Assembly (NCBI GenBank): GCA_031263265.1
Contig: JAISGE010000081.1
Location: 1 to 16,254, forward strand
DNA length: 16,254 bases
DNA from: Treponema sp.
GTDB taxonomy: Bacteria; Spirochaetota; Spirochaetia; Treponematales; Breznakiellaceae
Direction: 5' to 3'
Part shown: in pieces, positions 5,795-11,789 of the stretch
Numbering within the stretch: position 1 is the first letter of the stretch
Layout of the letters: every line of letters begins with the position of its first letter
Made by a program: the position numbers and the translations under genes
The notes under the pieces: model-generated
Told to the model about the DNA's origin: nothing
The model's database searches: none
Seen by the model: only the letters and a program-made list of their open reading frames with translations

Positions 5795-7283
5795 ACCCTA
5801 ACCAGGCCTCCTGGTACGCGTATAGTTCCGGTATTCTGGTTTTTAAGACTTCTTGATAGACAATCTCAAAATCCTCAGAGAGATCCGATAGTTTTTTACC
5901 GGTCAACGCCATTTTACCGGTTATCGCTGCTCCCAAAGCAGTAGCTTCAGCTATACTGGTGAGAAAAACCCGGTTGTTTGGCAGGGCTGCGGAAAGAAGG
6001 GTATGGTAGCCCTGGTTATTCCTAAACCCTCCTTCCGTAAAAATTGCCGTTCCCGGGACAAGGCCGGTTCGTTCCAAGGCGGTGAGCGTCTGCATGACCA
6101 GGGATATATCCAAAAGCGCGATTCCCTGTTCGTACTGCTTAAAAACCGGGGGTATCTCCTTTCCATGGGCAATCGTTGCAAAGGAATACTCCCGGCCATC
6201 CTCAACAATCCGAGCTTGGGACTGGGGAAACTGGCCTGAACCAGGGGTAAGTTCCGGCATGAGGAAGGCCCTTTTTTTAGCGAGCAGGGACCGGTACAGA
6301 GATAAATCAAAACGAGGCAGTTCCCGCTGCCCGTGCATCTCCATAAGCAGGCGGGACCAGGTTTCAAATTCCTGCCCTCCTTGAAAGATCGCGGTTTTTA
6401 CCGGTGTTCCAAAGGCAGAAATATTGAAAAAGACCACCTTGCCCAGTTCTTCCGGGGTGAATCCATATACCGGTACGGGATTCATAAGGACACACCAGGT
6501 TCCGGTAGAATTGAGTACAAACCCTTGTTTCCCTTGTTTGGCAAAATGGGGAAGTAGGGAAGCATTGGAGTCATGAATACCCAGGGTAATGAGCACCTCC
6601 TCCTTAAGACCGGTTTTCCGGGCAAATGCCGGGCTCAGGGTTCCCAGCACATCCCACGACGCCCCCAGCCGATTCGGCATGAGCGGCGCTACTCCTAAGC
6701 CCTGGGCCACTGAGGAAAGGCAGCCTTGCCGCTGATCCCAAAGGTAGCTATGACAGCCCATATAGGTTCCCTCAGCTCCGGTTTTACCTGAAAACCGGTA
6801 TCCCCAGTATTGGGGGTACTGCAGCAGATGGATCGTCTGTTTGAAGCCTTCTGGATACTGTTCCTGGGCGAAACAGATTCCTTTACCGGTGTTGAGCAGG
6901 GCCTTGAAAGCAGGGGTACCGGTTTCTTCCTGAAGCGCCTCTGGAGAACCAAACCGGGCATAGAAACGTGCATGAAAGGCATCGCCCGGCTCATGGGTGT
7001 AGTACACACAAGGCATCGAAGGCTTCCCATCTTTTCCTACCCCCACAAAGGTAGCCCCATGAGCGCTTAGGGCTATCCCCTTAATCGGATAGGACCGGGC
7101 ATACCGGGCGACTTGTTCGGTGAACCAGTCTTCCATGGCCCTAAGATCATGGGTTTCAAGCCCATCCATAAGAAGAGGCGGAAAATTCCGGTATTGGGCA
7201 TCAACCAGTGTCAAGGCATCATCATAAACTGCCACCTTCTTATTGGTCATCCCGATATCGATCACGGCAATGGCATATTCCAC
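5787..7283 (-). CDS. FGGY-family carbohydrate kinase (rhamnulokinase/fuculokinase-like)
   Basis: A 498-aa sugar kinase of the FGGY family, which phosphorylates sugars or ketoses with ATP. The start is a GTG (7283) preceded at 6 nt by GGGAGG. The phosphate-1 motif IDIGMTNKKVAVYD is at residues 8-21, the sugar-contact segment ALSAHGATF at 71-79, the catalytic base is probably D238 in LGIHDSNAS, the phosphate-2 motif LNSTGTWCVL is at 257-266, and the adenosine motif (TEGGFRNN ... ALGAAITG) is near 415-455. The lysine pair NKK after the first motif differs from the usual T-K/S-x-R pattern. The overall look is closest to rhamnulokinase-like members, but the substrate is not settled by sequence. 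It lies 37 nt after the SDR gene and overlaps moaA, so all three are probably one transcript from the promoter at 8806-8834. Confidence 0.9.
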   Translation of the reverse strand: MEYAIAVIDIGMTNKKVAVYDDALTLVDAQYRNFPPLLMDGLETHDLRAMEDWFTEQVARYARSYPIKGIALSAHGATFVGVGKDGKPSMPCVYYTHEPGDAFHARFYARFGSPEALQEETGTPAFKALLNTGKGICFAQEQYPEGFKQTIHLLQYPQYWGYRFSGKTGAEGTYMGCHSYLWDQRQGCLSSVAQGLGVAPLMPNRLGASWDVLGTLSPAFARKTGLKEEVLITLGIHDSNASLLPHFAKQGKQGFVLNSTGTWCVLMNPVPVYGFTPEELGKVVFFNISAFGTPVKTAIFQGGQEFETWSRLLMEMHGQRELPRFDLSLYRSLLAKKRAFLMPELTPGSGQFPQSQARIVEDGREYSFATIAHGKEIPPVFKQYEQGIALLDISLVMQTLTALERTGLVPGTAIFTEGGFRNNQGYHTLLSAALPNNRVFLTSIAEATALGAAITGKMALTGKKLSDLSEDFEIVYQEVLKTRIPELYAYQEAWLGYA

Positions 7284-7320
7284 CTTATTCCTCCCTATTT
7301 TTTCCTATTTTTCTCAATAC

Positions 7321-8616
7321 CTAGTGTAACATTATCTGACCGCCGGTAACGGGAACCGCCTGACCGGTCTCATACTCCTGTTCTATAATATAGTAGATTG
7401 CCCGCATCACATCCGGGCCGGTACAGCCCCGTTTCATGGGAATCTTGCTTTCATAATGGGCCTTCACATCCGCGATATACCGGGCGCCCGGTACCTTACC
7501 GGCTCGCAGGTGTTGTACGAATAGGCCGGTTTCCGGGTCAGACCAGCGAGGCGCGTCAAAGAAATTGCCGGGACAGACGGCATTTACCTTGATGTTATAG
7601 TCCACCAGTTCCAGGGCAAAGCTCTCGATCAATCCGATACTCCCGAATTTGCCCCCGGCATACGCGCCGTTTTTATGTGCCCCTTCAAGGCCGGCCTTGG
7701 AATTGATCTGGATGATATCGGTCTTCCAATGCGGAGCGGTCCGGTGCTGTTCTCTGAACAATAAACCCGCATGTTTGGCGATGAGAAAAAATCCAGTATA
7801 ATTGATATCCGTAACCAAGGTAAAATCTTGCAAGCTCTGTTCCAGTACGCTTCCGGCCTTAAGTATCCCTGCATTGCTGATACAGATATCCAATCCACCG
7901 GCGGTTTGCACGATGGTCTTAAACAGGGCAGTTACTGATGCTTCGTCTGCTACATCGACTCCTACAGGAATCGCCGCAGTCCGTTTCTCCCGGGCATTTA
8001 TCTGCGTTGCCAAGGTTTCTGCACCCTCAACATTGCAATCTGCGATAAACACCAGGGCCCCTGAAGCAGCAAGGCTTCGGGCTATGACTTCCCCAATACC
8101 TTGAGCGCCGCCGGTTACGAGGGCGATTTTCTCTCTCACAATCTCAGCCCGATGAGTCGTATCAAAACCAGAAGAGGGAAGGGATACTTTTTTCTTTAAA
8201 AAGGAATCGTTTCGTGTTTCCATCCGTTCTTTGACAGCATCAAAATCCCGGTCTATCCAATAGATCCCCTGGACCGTATCCCCATCTTTTACCACTATAC
8301 ATGAAGGTATCTTTTTACTCATTTCAACAGCCCTCGCCGCTGCTTCCACGCCGGAAGGGGCACGGTCGAATTCCCAGGCAGTATAGGCATCCTGTAAGAC
8401 CTTAGCAGCATACTCCGTATCTAAAACCCCATGAACGGATTGGGAATCAGACCGGGCAGGGGCAATATCGAATATCAGGGCCTCCGAAGGTAGCTCAGTT
8501 TCTCCCCGCGGACTCTGCATAAGCACCCAGGGGTATTTTCCGGTATTGATATAAAGCCCTCGGATAATAGGTACGAGCGCGGTATAATCCACCGGTATTT
8601 GTTCAGATAGTTCCAT
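7321..8616 (-). CDS. Short-chain dehydrogenase/reductase with an extra N-terminal domain
   Basis: I choose ATG 8616 (MELSEQIP) because GGGAGG lies 7 nt upstream; an ATG at 8631 would lie within that site's surroundings. The product has 431 residues. From about residue 160 it is a classical SDR: TGGAQGIG (168-175) binds the dinucleotide, SNAG at 247-250, and the catalytic Ser-Tyr-Lys are S306, Y319 and K323 in the INSKAG and YAGGK segments. An Asp-rich end to the second strand (FIADCN) suggests NAD preference. It most resembles sorbitol-6-phosphate 2-dehydrogenase and the dehydrogenase half of rhamnulose-phosphate aldolase/dehydrogenase fusions. The N-terminal 160 residues are not a class II aldolase and I do not recognise them. 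It is the first gene of an operon with a sugar kinase, so it probably oxidises or reduces the same sugar or polyol phosphate. The substrate is unknown. Confidence 0.88.
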   Translation of the reverse strand: MELSEQIPVDYTALVPIIRGLYINTGKYPWVLMQSPRGETELPSEALIFDIAPARSDSQSVHGVLDTEYAAKVLQDAYTAWEFDRAPSGVEAAARAVEMSKKIPSCIVVKDGDTVQGIYWIDRDFDAVKERMETRNDSFLKKKVSLPSSGFDTTHRAEIVREKIALVTGGAQGIGEVIARSLAASGALVFIADCNVEGAETLATQINAREKRTAAIPVGVDVADEASVTALFKTIVQTAGGLDICISNAGILKAGSVLEQSLQDFTLVTDINYTGFFLIAKHAGLLFREQHRTAPHWKTDIIQINSKAGLEGAHKNGAYAGGKFGSIGLIESFALELVDYNIKVNAVCPGNFFDAPRWSDPETGLFVQHLRAGKVPGARYIADVKAHYESKIPMKRGCTGPDVMRAIYYIIEQEYETGQAVPVTGGQIMLH

Positions 8617-8805
8617 ATACAAACCTCCCATGTCGTATATTTTTGGTTATAGTTATTGCTGATGCTGCAGGAGAGCCAGGTATTTTTCTGCAGCCGCATA
8701 GATTTCGAGCCGTGATACTAAAGACGCTCCGGCAAGAGGTATAGGGGCTAAAACGGTAGACACTATGAATATGGTTATTGATTACCTGGTAATTCATCTA
8801 GTGTC
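8617..8805 (-). promoter_or_regulatory. Leader of the SDR-kinase-moaA operon with hairpins
   Basis: On the minus strand the predicted transcript begins with a long hairpin: GACACTA-GA-TGAAT (8805-8792) pairs with ATTCATAGTGTC (8770-8759), 12 bp with a 2-nt bulge. Its loop side contains the operator-like palindrome ATTACC-A-GGTAAT (8793-8781). A second hairpin, GCTGCAG/CTGCAGC, lies near 8665-8697. These could be a repressor site or an mRNA-stabilising or regulatory RNA structure. No known riboswitch is recognised. Confidence 0.45.
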
Positions 8806-8834
8806 ATTATAGAGTATTCAGACTATTATGTCAG
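8806..8834 (-). promoter_or_regulatory. Promoter of the SDR-kinase-moaA operon
   Basis: Reading the minus strand: CTGACA (8834-8829), exactly 17 nt, TATAAT (8811-8806). The start point would be near 8799, at the base of the leader hairpin, with about 180 nt to the SDR start codon. Confidence 0.7.
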
Positions 8835-8849
8835 TACAGACCTCATAAA

Positions 8850-8877
8850 ATATGACGACCAATGGAAAACCGCATAA
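8850..8877 (+). repeat. Direct repeat, copy 1, at the start of the IS66 fragment
   Basis: ATATGAC ... ACC-AATGGAAAACCGCATAA. It aligns with 9613-9647 (ATATGAC ... ACCCAATGGAAAGCAGCATAA), including the ATG of the IS66 ORF fragment. The two copies bracket the transposase debris. Confidence 0.5.
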
Positions 8878-9313
8878 CCATACAGGAAACCATAGAAAAG
8901 GCCCGGAAACAACTGGCCAACGAGCCGAATCGGGAAAAAACATCCATGGCCAAAGGGAAAAGAAAACCCGGCGGCCAGGCCGGACATCCGGGGACAACCC
9001 TGAAGCCGGTGGTAACGGAATACCAGGCGGAGATATTGGAGAATGAACGGGAGGATCGGGTAACCGCCGGGTTTCCCGAGGGAGTAGGCAAAGCGCTCAG
9101 TATGGGGAGCGTATGAAAAGCCATGCGGTGTATATGCCGGTATATCAGATGGTACCCGGTGAACGGGTGAGCGAGCATTTCGCCAACCAGATCACTATAC
9201 CGTTAAGCGCCGGAAGCGTGTGTAACTTTACGGAAGAAGCCTCTGCTAAGCTGGAATGGTTTGAAGACTGGGTGACCAAAGGGTTACCGGGGAAAGCGGG
9301 TATGGTTGCATAA
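8862..9313 (+). pseudogene. IS66-family transposase fragment, frameshifted
   Basis: Two overlapping frames give parts of an IS66 TnpC-type transposase. The first (8862 to about 9095) has an N-terminal helix (ENRITIQETIEKARKQL) and the diagnostic KRKPGGQAGHPGTTLKPV. After FPEGVGK the frame shifts near 9090-9100, then RMKSHAVYMPVYQMVPGERV, followed by SEHFANQ, and LSAGSVCNFTEEASAKLEWF continue to a stop at 9313. The zinc-binding and DDE parts that form most of a normal protein of about 500 residues are missing. The leading coiled coil is also shortened: the SSKPPSSD segment seen in relatives is absent. The fragment is inactive and marks an old insertion just upstream of the SDR operon promoter. 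Confidence 0.85.
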
Positions 9314-9352
9314 GGCCATAGTCGATCAAAGGAGGCGAGCCATCCATGGCTG

Positions 9353-9466
9353 ACGGAGTGCGGGAGGGCGCGGTGGAAGATAGAAAACGAACACTACAAC
9401 GTGCTGAAGCATCACAGGTATAATCTGGAGCACCATTTTGGGCAAGGGGAACCAAGGAAATCGTGA
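9353..9466 (+). pseudogene. C-terminal fragment of a different transposase
   Basis: The frame ending at TGA 9464-9466 encodes ECGRARWKIENEHYNVLKHH then RYNLEHHFGQG. The RWKIEN-E-x-N-x-LK...YxLEHxFGxG pattern is the conserved C-terminal block of a DDE transposase group usually listed among ISNCY or IS4-like elements, and is unrelated to IS66. Only about 38 residues survive and the frame diverges right after. A second mobile element must therefore have been present here and then been lost, leaving a composite scar. Confidence 0.65.
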
Positions 9467-9738
9467 AACCGCTTTTTTGGTGCTCTGGAGGGATGCTTCA
9501 TAGTGGACAGGAAGCCCTGCTGTGGGTGGAGTGTCGCGTAGCGGGATATGGACGGTTTTGGTACTGATAAATGCTGTAATGTTAAATTGCGGTCACTTGA
9601 CCAGGCTGCCTATATATGACATAGTTACCCAATGGAAAGCAGCATAAAGGAGCTGCTTATGCAATAGCACAAGAAAAATGAGCGGAAACTAAATAACGGT
9701 GATACTATTTTATCTATAAATAACCTGAGGAGGTTTAT
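9467..9738. other. Scar region and upstream of yedF
   Basis: No gene is supported. Near 9613-9647 there is a second copy of the 5' end of the IS66-type ORF (a start codon, then a stop after 11 codons) with GCATAA/TTATGC as a small inverted repeat. A clear promoter for yedF is not visible: TTGACC at 9598 with CATAGT is a weak candidate. GAGGAGG (9727-9733) is the yedF ribosome-binding site. Confidence 0.4.
9613..9647 (+). repeat. Direct repeat, copy 2
   Basis: Aligns with 8850-8877 (shared ATATGAC, ACC and AATGGAAA-C-GCATAA blocks). It carries an ATG (9632) in the same context as the IS66 fragment, followed quickly by a stop. It is probably the 5' stub of a related insertion. Confidence 0.45.
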
Positions 9739-10371
9739 ATGAAAACATTGGATATGCAGGGTCAGCCCTGCCCGATTCCGGTCGTAAAAGCAAAAGAAGT
9801 TCTCAGCAGACAGGATGCAAAGGGTGTTGTTGTTTTGGTGGACAATAGTGTTGCCGTGCAGAACCTCGAAAAGATGGCGAAGGGAACCGGATGTGGTTTT
9901 TCTTATGTCGAGGAAGAGGGCTTGTACCGGGTGACCATCGTCAAAGGTACGGATTCCGGGCAAATTGCCGGCAGGCAGCCGGATGAACCGCGAGAAAAGC
10001 TTTCGGAAATTCCGGAAACATCGGGGAAGGTGAAGAAGGGACCGGTAGTTCTCATAAGTGCGGACACCATGGGTCGAGGATCGGAGGAGCTTGGACGTAT
10101 GCTTATCAAAGGGTTTATTTTTTCGCTAACCCAGTTAAACCCGCTGCCTGAAGCGGTCATCTTTTTGAATGGCGGAGCGCACTTAACCACAGAAGGGGCA
10201 AATACCGTTCCAGACCTAAAGACACTTGAGGAGAAAGGTACGGGAATATACACCTGTGGAACATGCGCCAATTACTATAAATTGACCGAGTCTCTAGCGG
10301 TGGGAAGTATTGTTGACATGATGAATATTGTAAGCCGCTTGGGAAAGGCATCTGCCGTGATCACTATATGA
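9739..10371 (+). CDS. yedF: Selenium metabolism-associated protein YedF (TusA + DsrE-like domains)
   Basis: A 210-aa two-domain protein. Residues 1-70 are a TusA/SirA domain with the CPxP motif (QPCPIPVV, C11), the persulfide or selenide carrier cysteine in this fold. Residues about 100-205 are a DsrE/DsrF-like domain with C173-G-T-C176 and a KGFIFSL segment. This arrangement is the family annotated as 'selenium metabolism protein YedF' (TIGR03527), found with selD and selenium-dependent molybdenum hydroxylase genes. Its exact chemistry is unsettled; a role in handling reduced sulfur or selenium is inferred. The ribosome-binding site GAGGAGG lies 5 nt before the ATG. The stop overlaps the next gene's start (ATGA, 10368-10371), so it is coupled to the cysteine desulfurase. 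No in-frame UGA indicating selenocysteine is seen. Confidence 0.92.
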   Translation: MKTLDMQGQPCPIPVVKAKEVLSRQDAKGVVVLVDNSVAVQNLEKMAKGTGCGFSYVEEEGLYRVTIVKGTDSGQIAGRQPDEPREKLSEIPETSGKVKKGPVVLISADTMGRGSEELGRMLIKGFIFSLTQLNPLPEAVIFLNGGAHLTTEGANTVPDLKTLEEKGTGIYTCGTCANYYKLTESLAVGSIVDMMNIVSRLGKASAVITI

Positions 10372-11525
10372 TATACGCAAATTACGCCGCTACTTCTCCT
10401 GCCTTGTCCCCTGGGGTAGTCAAAGAACTGTGCGAATATGTGGGAGGGACGCATCTCAACGCTGCCCGGAATTTTGAGGGGCTTGAGGCCGGAGCGATAG
10501 CCTTACGGGCGCGCCAGGCTATCGGAAAGCTCTTTAACGCGGCAGACCCCTTGAAGGTAATATTCACAAGCGGTGCAACGCAGTCATTGAATATGGTGAT
10601 AAACGGCTTGATTAAACCGGGAGACCATGTGTTGGCCACGAGTGTGGAACACAACGCGACGGTCCGCCCTCTTGAGGCCCTGCGAAAAAACGGCGTGATA
10701 GAGATTGACTGGCTTCCTTGTGAGCCGGACGGTTCGCTGGACGCGGAAACAGTCCGCAAGGCAATCAGAAAAAACACAAGGGCACTCGTGATGTCCCACG
10801 CCTCAAATGTGCTCGGTACGATATTGCCTGTGGTGGAATGTTGCAGGATTGTCCGTGAATATGGTATTCTTTCTATTTTAGACACCGCGCAGACTGCGGG
10901 CGTCTTACCATTTACCCCGGGAGATTACGGTGAGCGTCTTGCCGATGTTATTACGTTTACAGGCCATAAGGGACTTGGGGGGCTTGCGGGTATCGGCGGG
11001 TTCGTGATTAGTGGGGAGGCTTCCCGTGAAATGCGGCCCTGGATATCGGGAGGTACCGGCAGTGCGTCCCACTCCCTTGAGATGCCGGAGTTCATGCCGG
11101 ATAAGTTCGAACCGGGTACACAAAACACGATTGGCATACTGAGTCTTGCCGTATCTGTAGAGGAAATTTTGCGCATAAGCATCGAAAGCATAAGGGAACA
11201 TGAACGCGCGCTTATGGTACGTTTTATAGCAGGACTGCGGGAAATAAAAAAAATTAAACGCTACGGAACCCTCGACCCGGACCGCAGCGTCGCACTTGTT
11301 TCAATCCTTGTCCAAGGATACGACTGTGGAGAGGCCGCACGGTATCTATTCGAAAATCACGGTATCATCACGCGCAGCGGCCTGCACTGCTCCCCTCTGG
11401 CGCACAAAACAGCCGGGACCTATCCAGATGGAACCGTCCGCTTTAGTTTTGGGAACGGAACAACGGAAGCAGAAATCGACGCGGTCCTTGAAGCGCTGTC
11501 CAAAATGGAGCACGCGGTCAGTTGA
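10368..11525 (+). CDS. Cysteine desulfurase family protein (EF2568 type)
   Basis: A 385-aa class V aminotransferase-fold, PLP-dependent enzyme. Visible active-site residues are H95 in SVEHNAT, D172 and Q175 in LDTAQTAG, the PLP lysine K201 in FTGHKGLGG, and the catalytic cysteine C341 in SGLHCSPLAHKTAG, followed by the conserved GTVRFSFG. The Gly-Leu-Gly-Gly stretch after the lysine and the LHCSPLAHK motif match the subgroup TIGR01977 (E. faecalis EF2568-like), which co-occurs with YedF and selenium-dependent molybdenum hydroxylases. It probably draws sulfur (or selenium) from cysteine (or selenocysteine) and passes it to YedF or to a molybdenum centre; this partner role is inference. The start ATG overlaps the yedF stop by 4 nt. 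It is distinct from housekeeping IscS/NifS. Confidence 0.93.
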   Translation: MIYANYAATSPALSPGVVKELCEYVGGTHLNAARNFEGLEAGAIALRARQAIGKLFNAADPLKVIFTSGATQSLNMVINGLIKPGDHVLATSVEHNATVRPLEALRKNGVIEIDWLPCEPDGSLDAETVRKAIRKNTRALVMSHASNVLGTILPVVECCRIVREYGILSILDTAQTAGVLPFTPGDYGERLADVITFTGHKGLGGLAGIGGFVISGEASREMRPWISGGTGSASHSLEMPEFMPDKFEPGTQNTIGILSLAVSVEEILRISIESIREHERALMVRFIAGLREIKKIKRYGTLDPDRSVALVSILVQGYDCGEAARYLFENHGIITRSGLHCSPLAHKTAGTYPDGTVRFSFGNGTTEAEIDAVLEALSKMEHAVS

Positions 11526-11562
11526 GACTGTCGAAAAAGTATACAAGATAAGGAAGGTAAAA

Positions 11563-11606
11563 TAGGCCTTCCTGGACTTGAACCAGGGACCTACGGATTA
11601 TGAGTC
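11563..11606 (-). pseudogene. tRNA-Met(CAU) 3' fragment (possible att site)
   Basis: Read on the minus strand from 11606: GA, then the anticodon loop CTCATAA with anticodon CAT, TCCGT (3' anticodon stem), AGGTC, the T-arm CCTGG-TTCAAGT-CCAGG, the acceptor strand AAGGCCT and discriminator A. The 5' half is missing: upstream bases (AAAA) do not pair with TCCGT and no AGGCCTT is found. CCA is not encoded. A tRNA cut at the anticodon with an intact 3' half is the usual duplicate left by a tyrosine-integrase element. It lies 38 bp after the desulfurase gene. Confidence 0.75.
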
Positions 11607-11697
11607 TTTTGTAAACCCTTAAAGAACAGAATAAAAATAAATGTTGTTAAGAAATCCTATGGAAGCTACCAAGAAGTATTATACCATTTTCGTCCAT

Positions 11698-11771
11698 AAG
11701 AAACCCCTCCCGTTTCCCGTATGATGGGTGTTTAGTCTATGCATTATACCAGATCCGGGTAGGGGTTTCTT
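11698..11771. terminator. Long palindrome: probable bidirectional terminator / MITE-like repeat, copy B
   Basis: AAGAAACCCCT-CCCG (11698-11712) pairs with CGGGTAGGGGTTTCTT (11756-11771), with one bulged base and a loop of about 43 nt. A pyrimidine tract follows on the plus strand. It sits between the converging desulfurase unit and nrdJ, so termination in both directions is plausible. Its right half recurs at 3936-3977, which suggests a dispersed palindromic repeat rather than a purpose-built terminator. Confidence 0.6.
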
Positions 11772-11789
11772 TATCCTGTCGAACTTACG

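Noticed and set aside
5045..8104. Plus-strand ORFs of 60-150 codons across the SDR-kinase-moaA operon
   Set aside because: All are antisense to genes with complete catalytic motifs.
8871..8877. GCATAAC as a third attC arm
   Set aside because: It lies inside the IS66 fragment, with no matching L box and no GTTATGC partner nearby; it is better explained by the direct repeat with 9613-9647.
9739..11525. Selenocysteine codon (in-frame TGA) in the YedF or desulfurase genes
   Set aside because: The stops are at the natural family ends and the yedF TGA overlaps the next gene's start; there is no conserved sequence beyond it in frame.
11563..11640. A complete tRNA-Met gene
   Set aside because: The 5' acceptor strand, D-arm and 5' anticodon stem are absent; upstream bases do not pair with the retained half.
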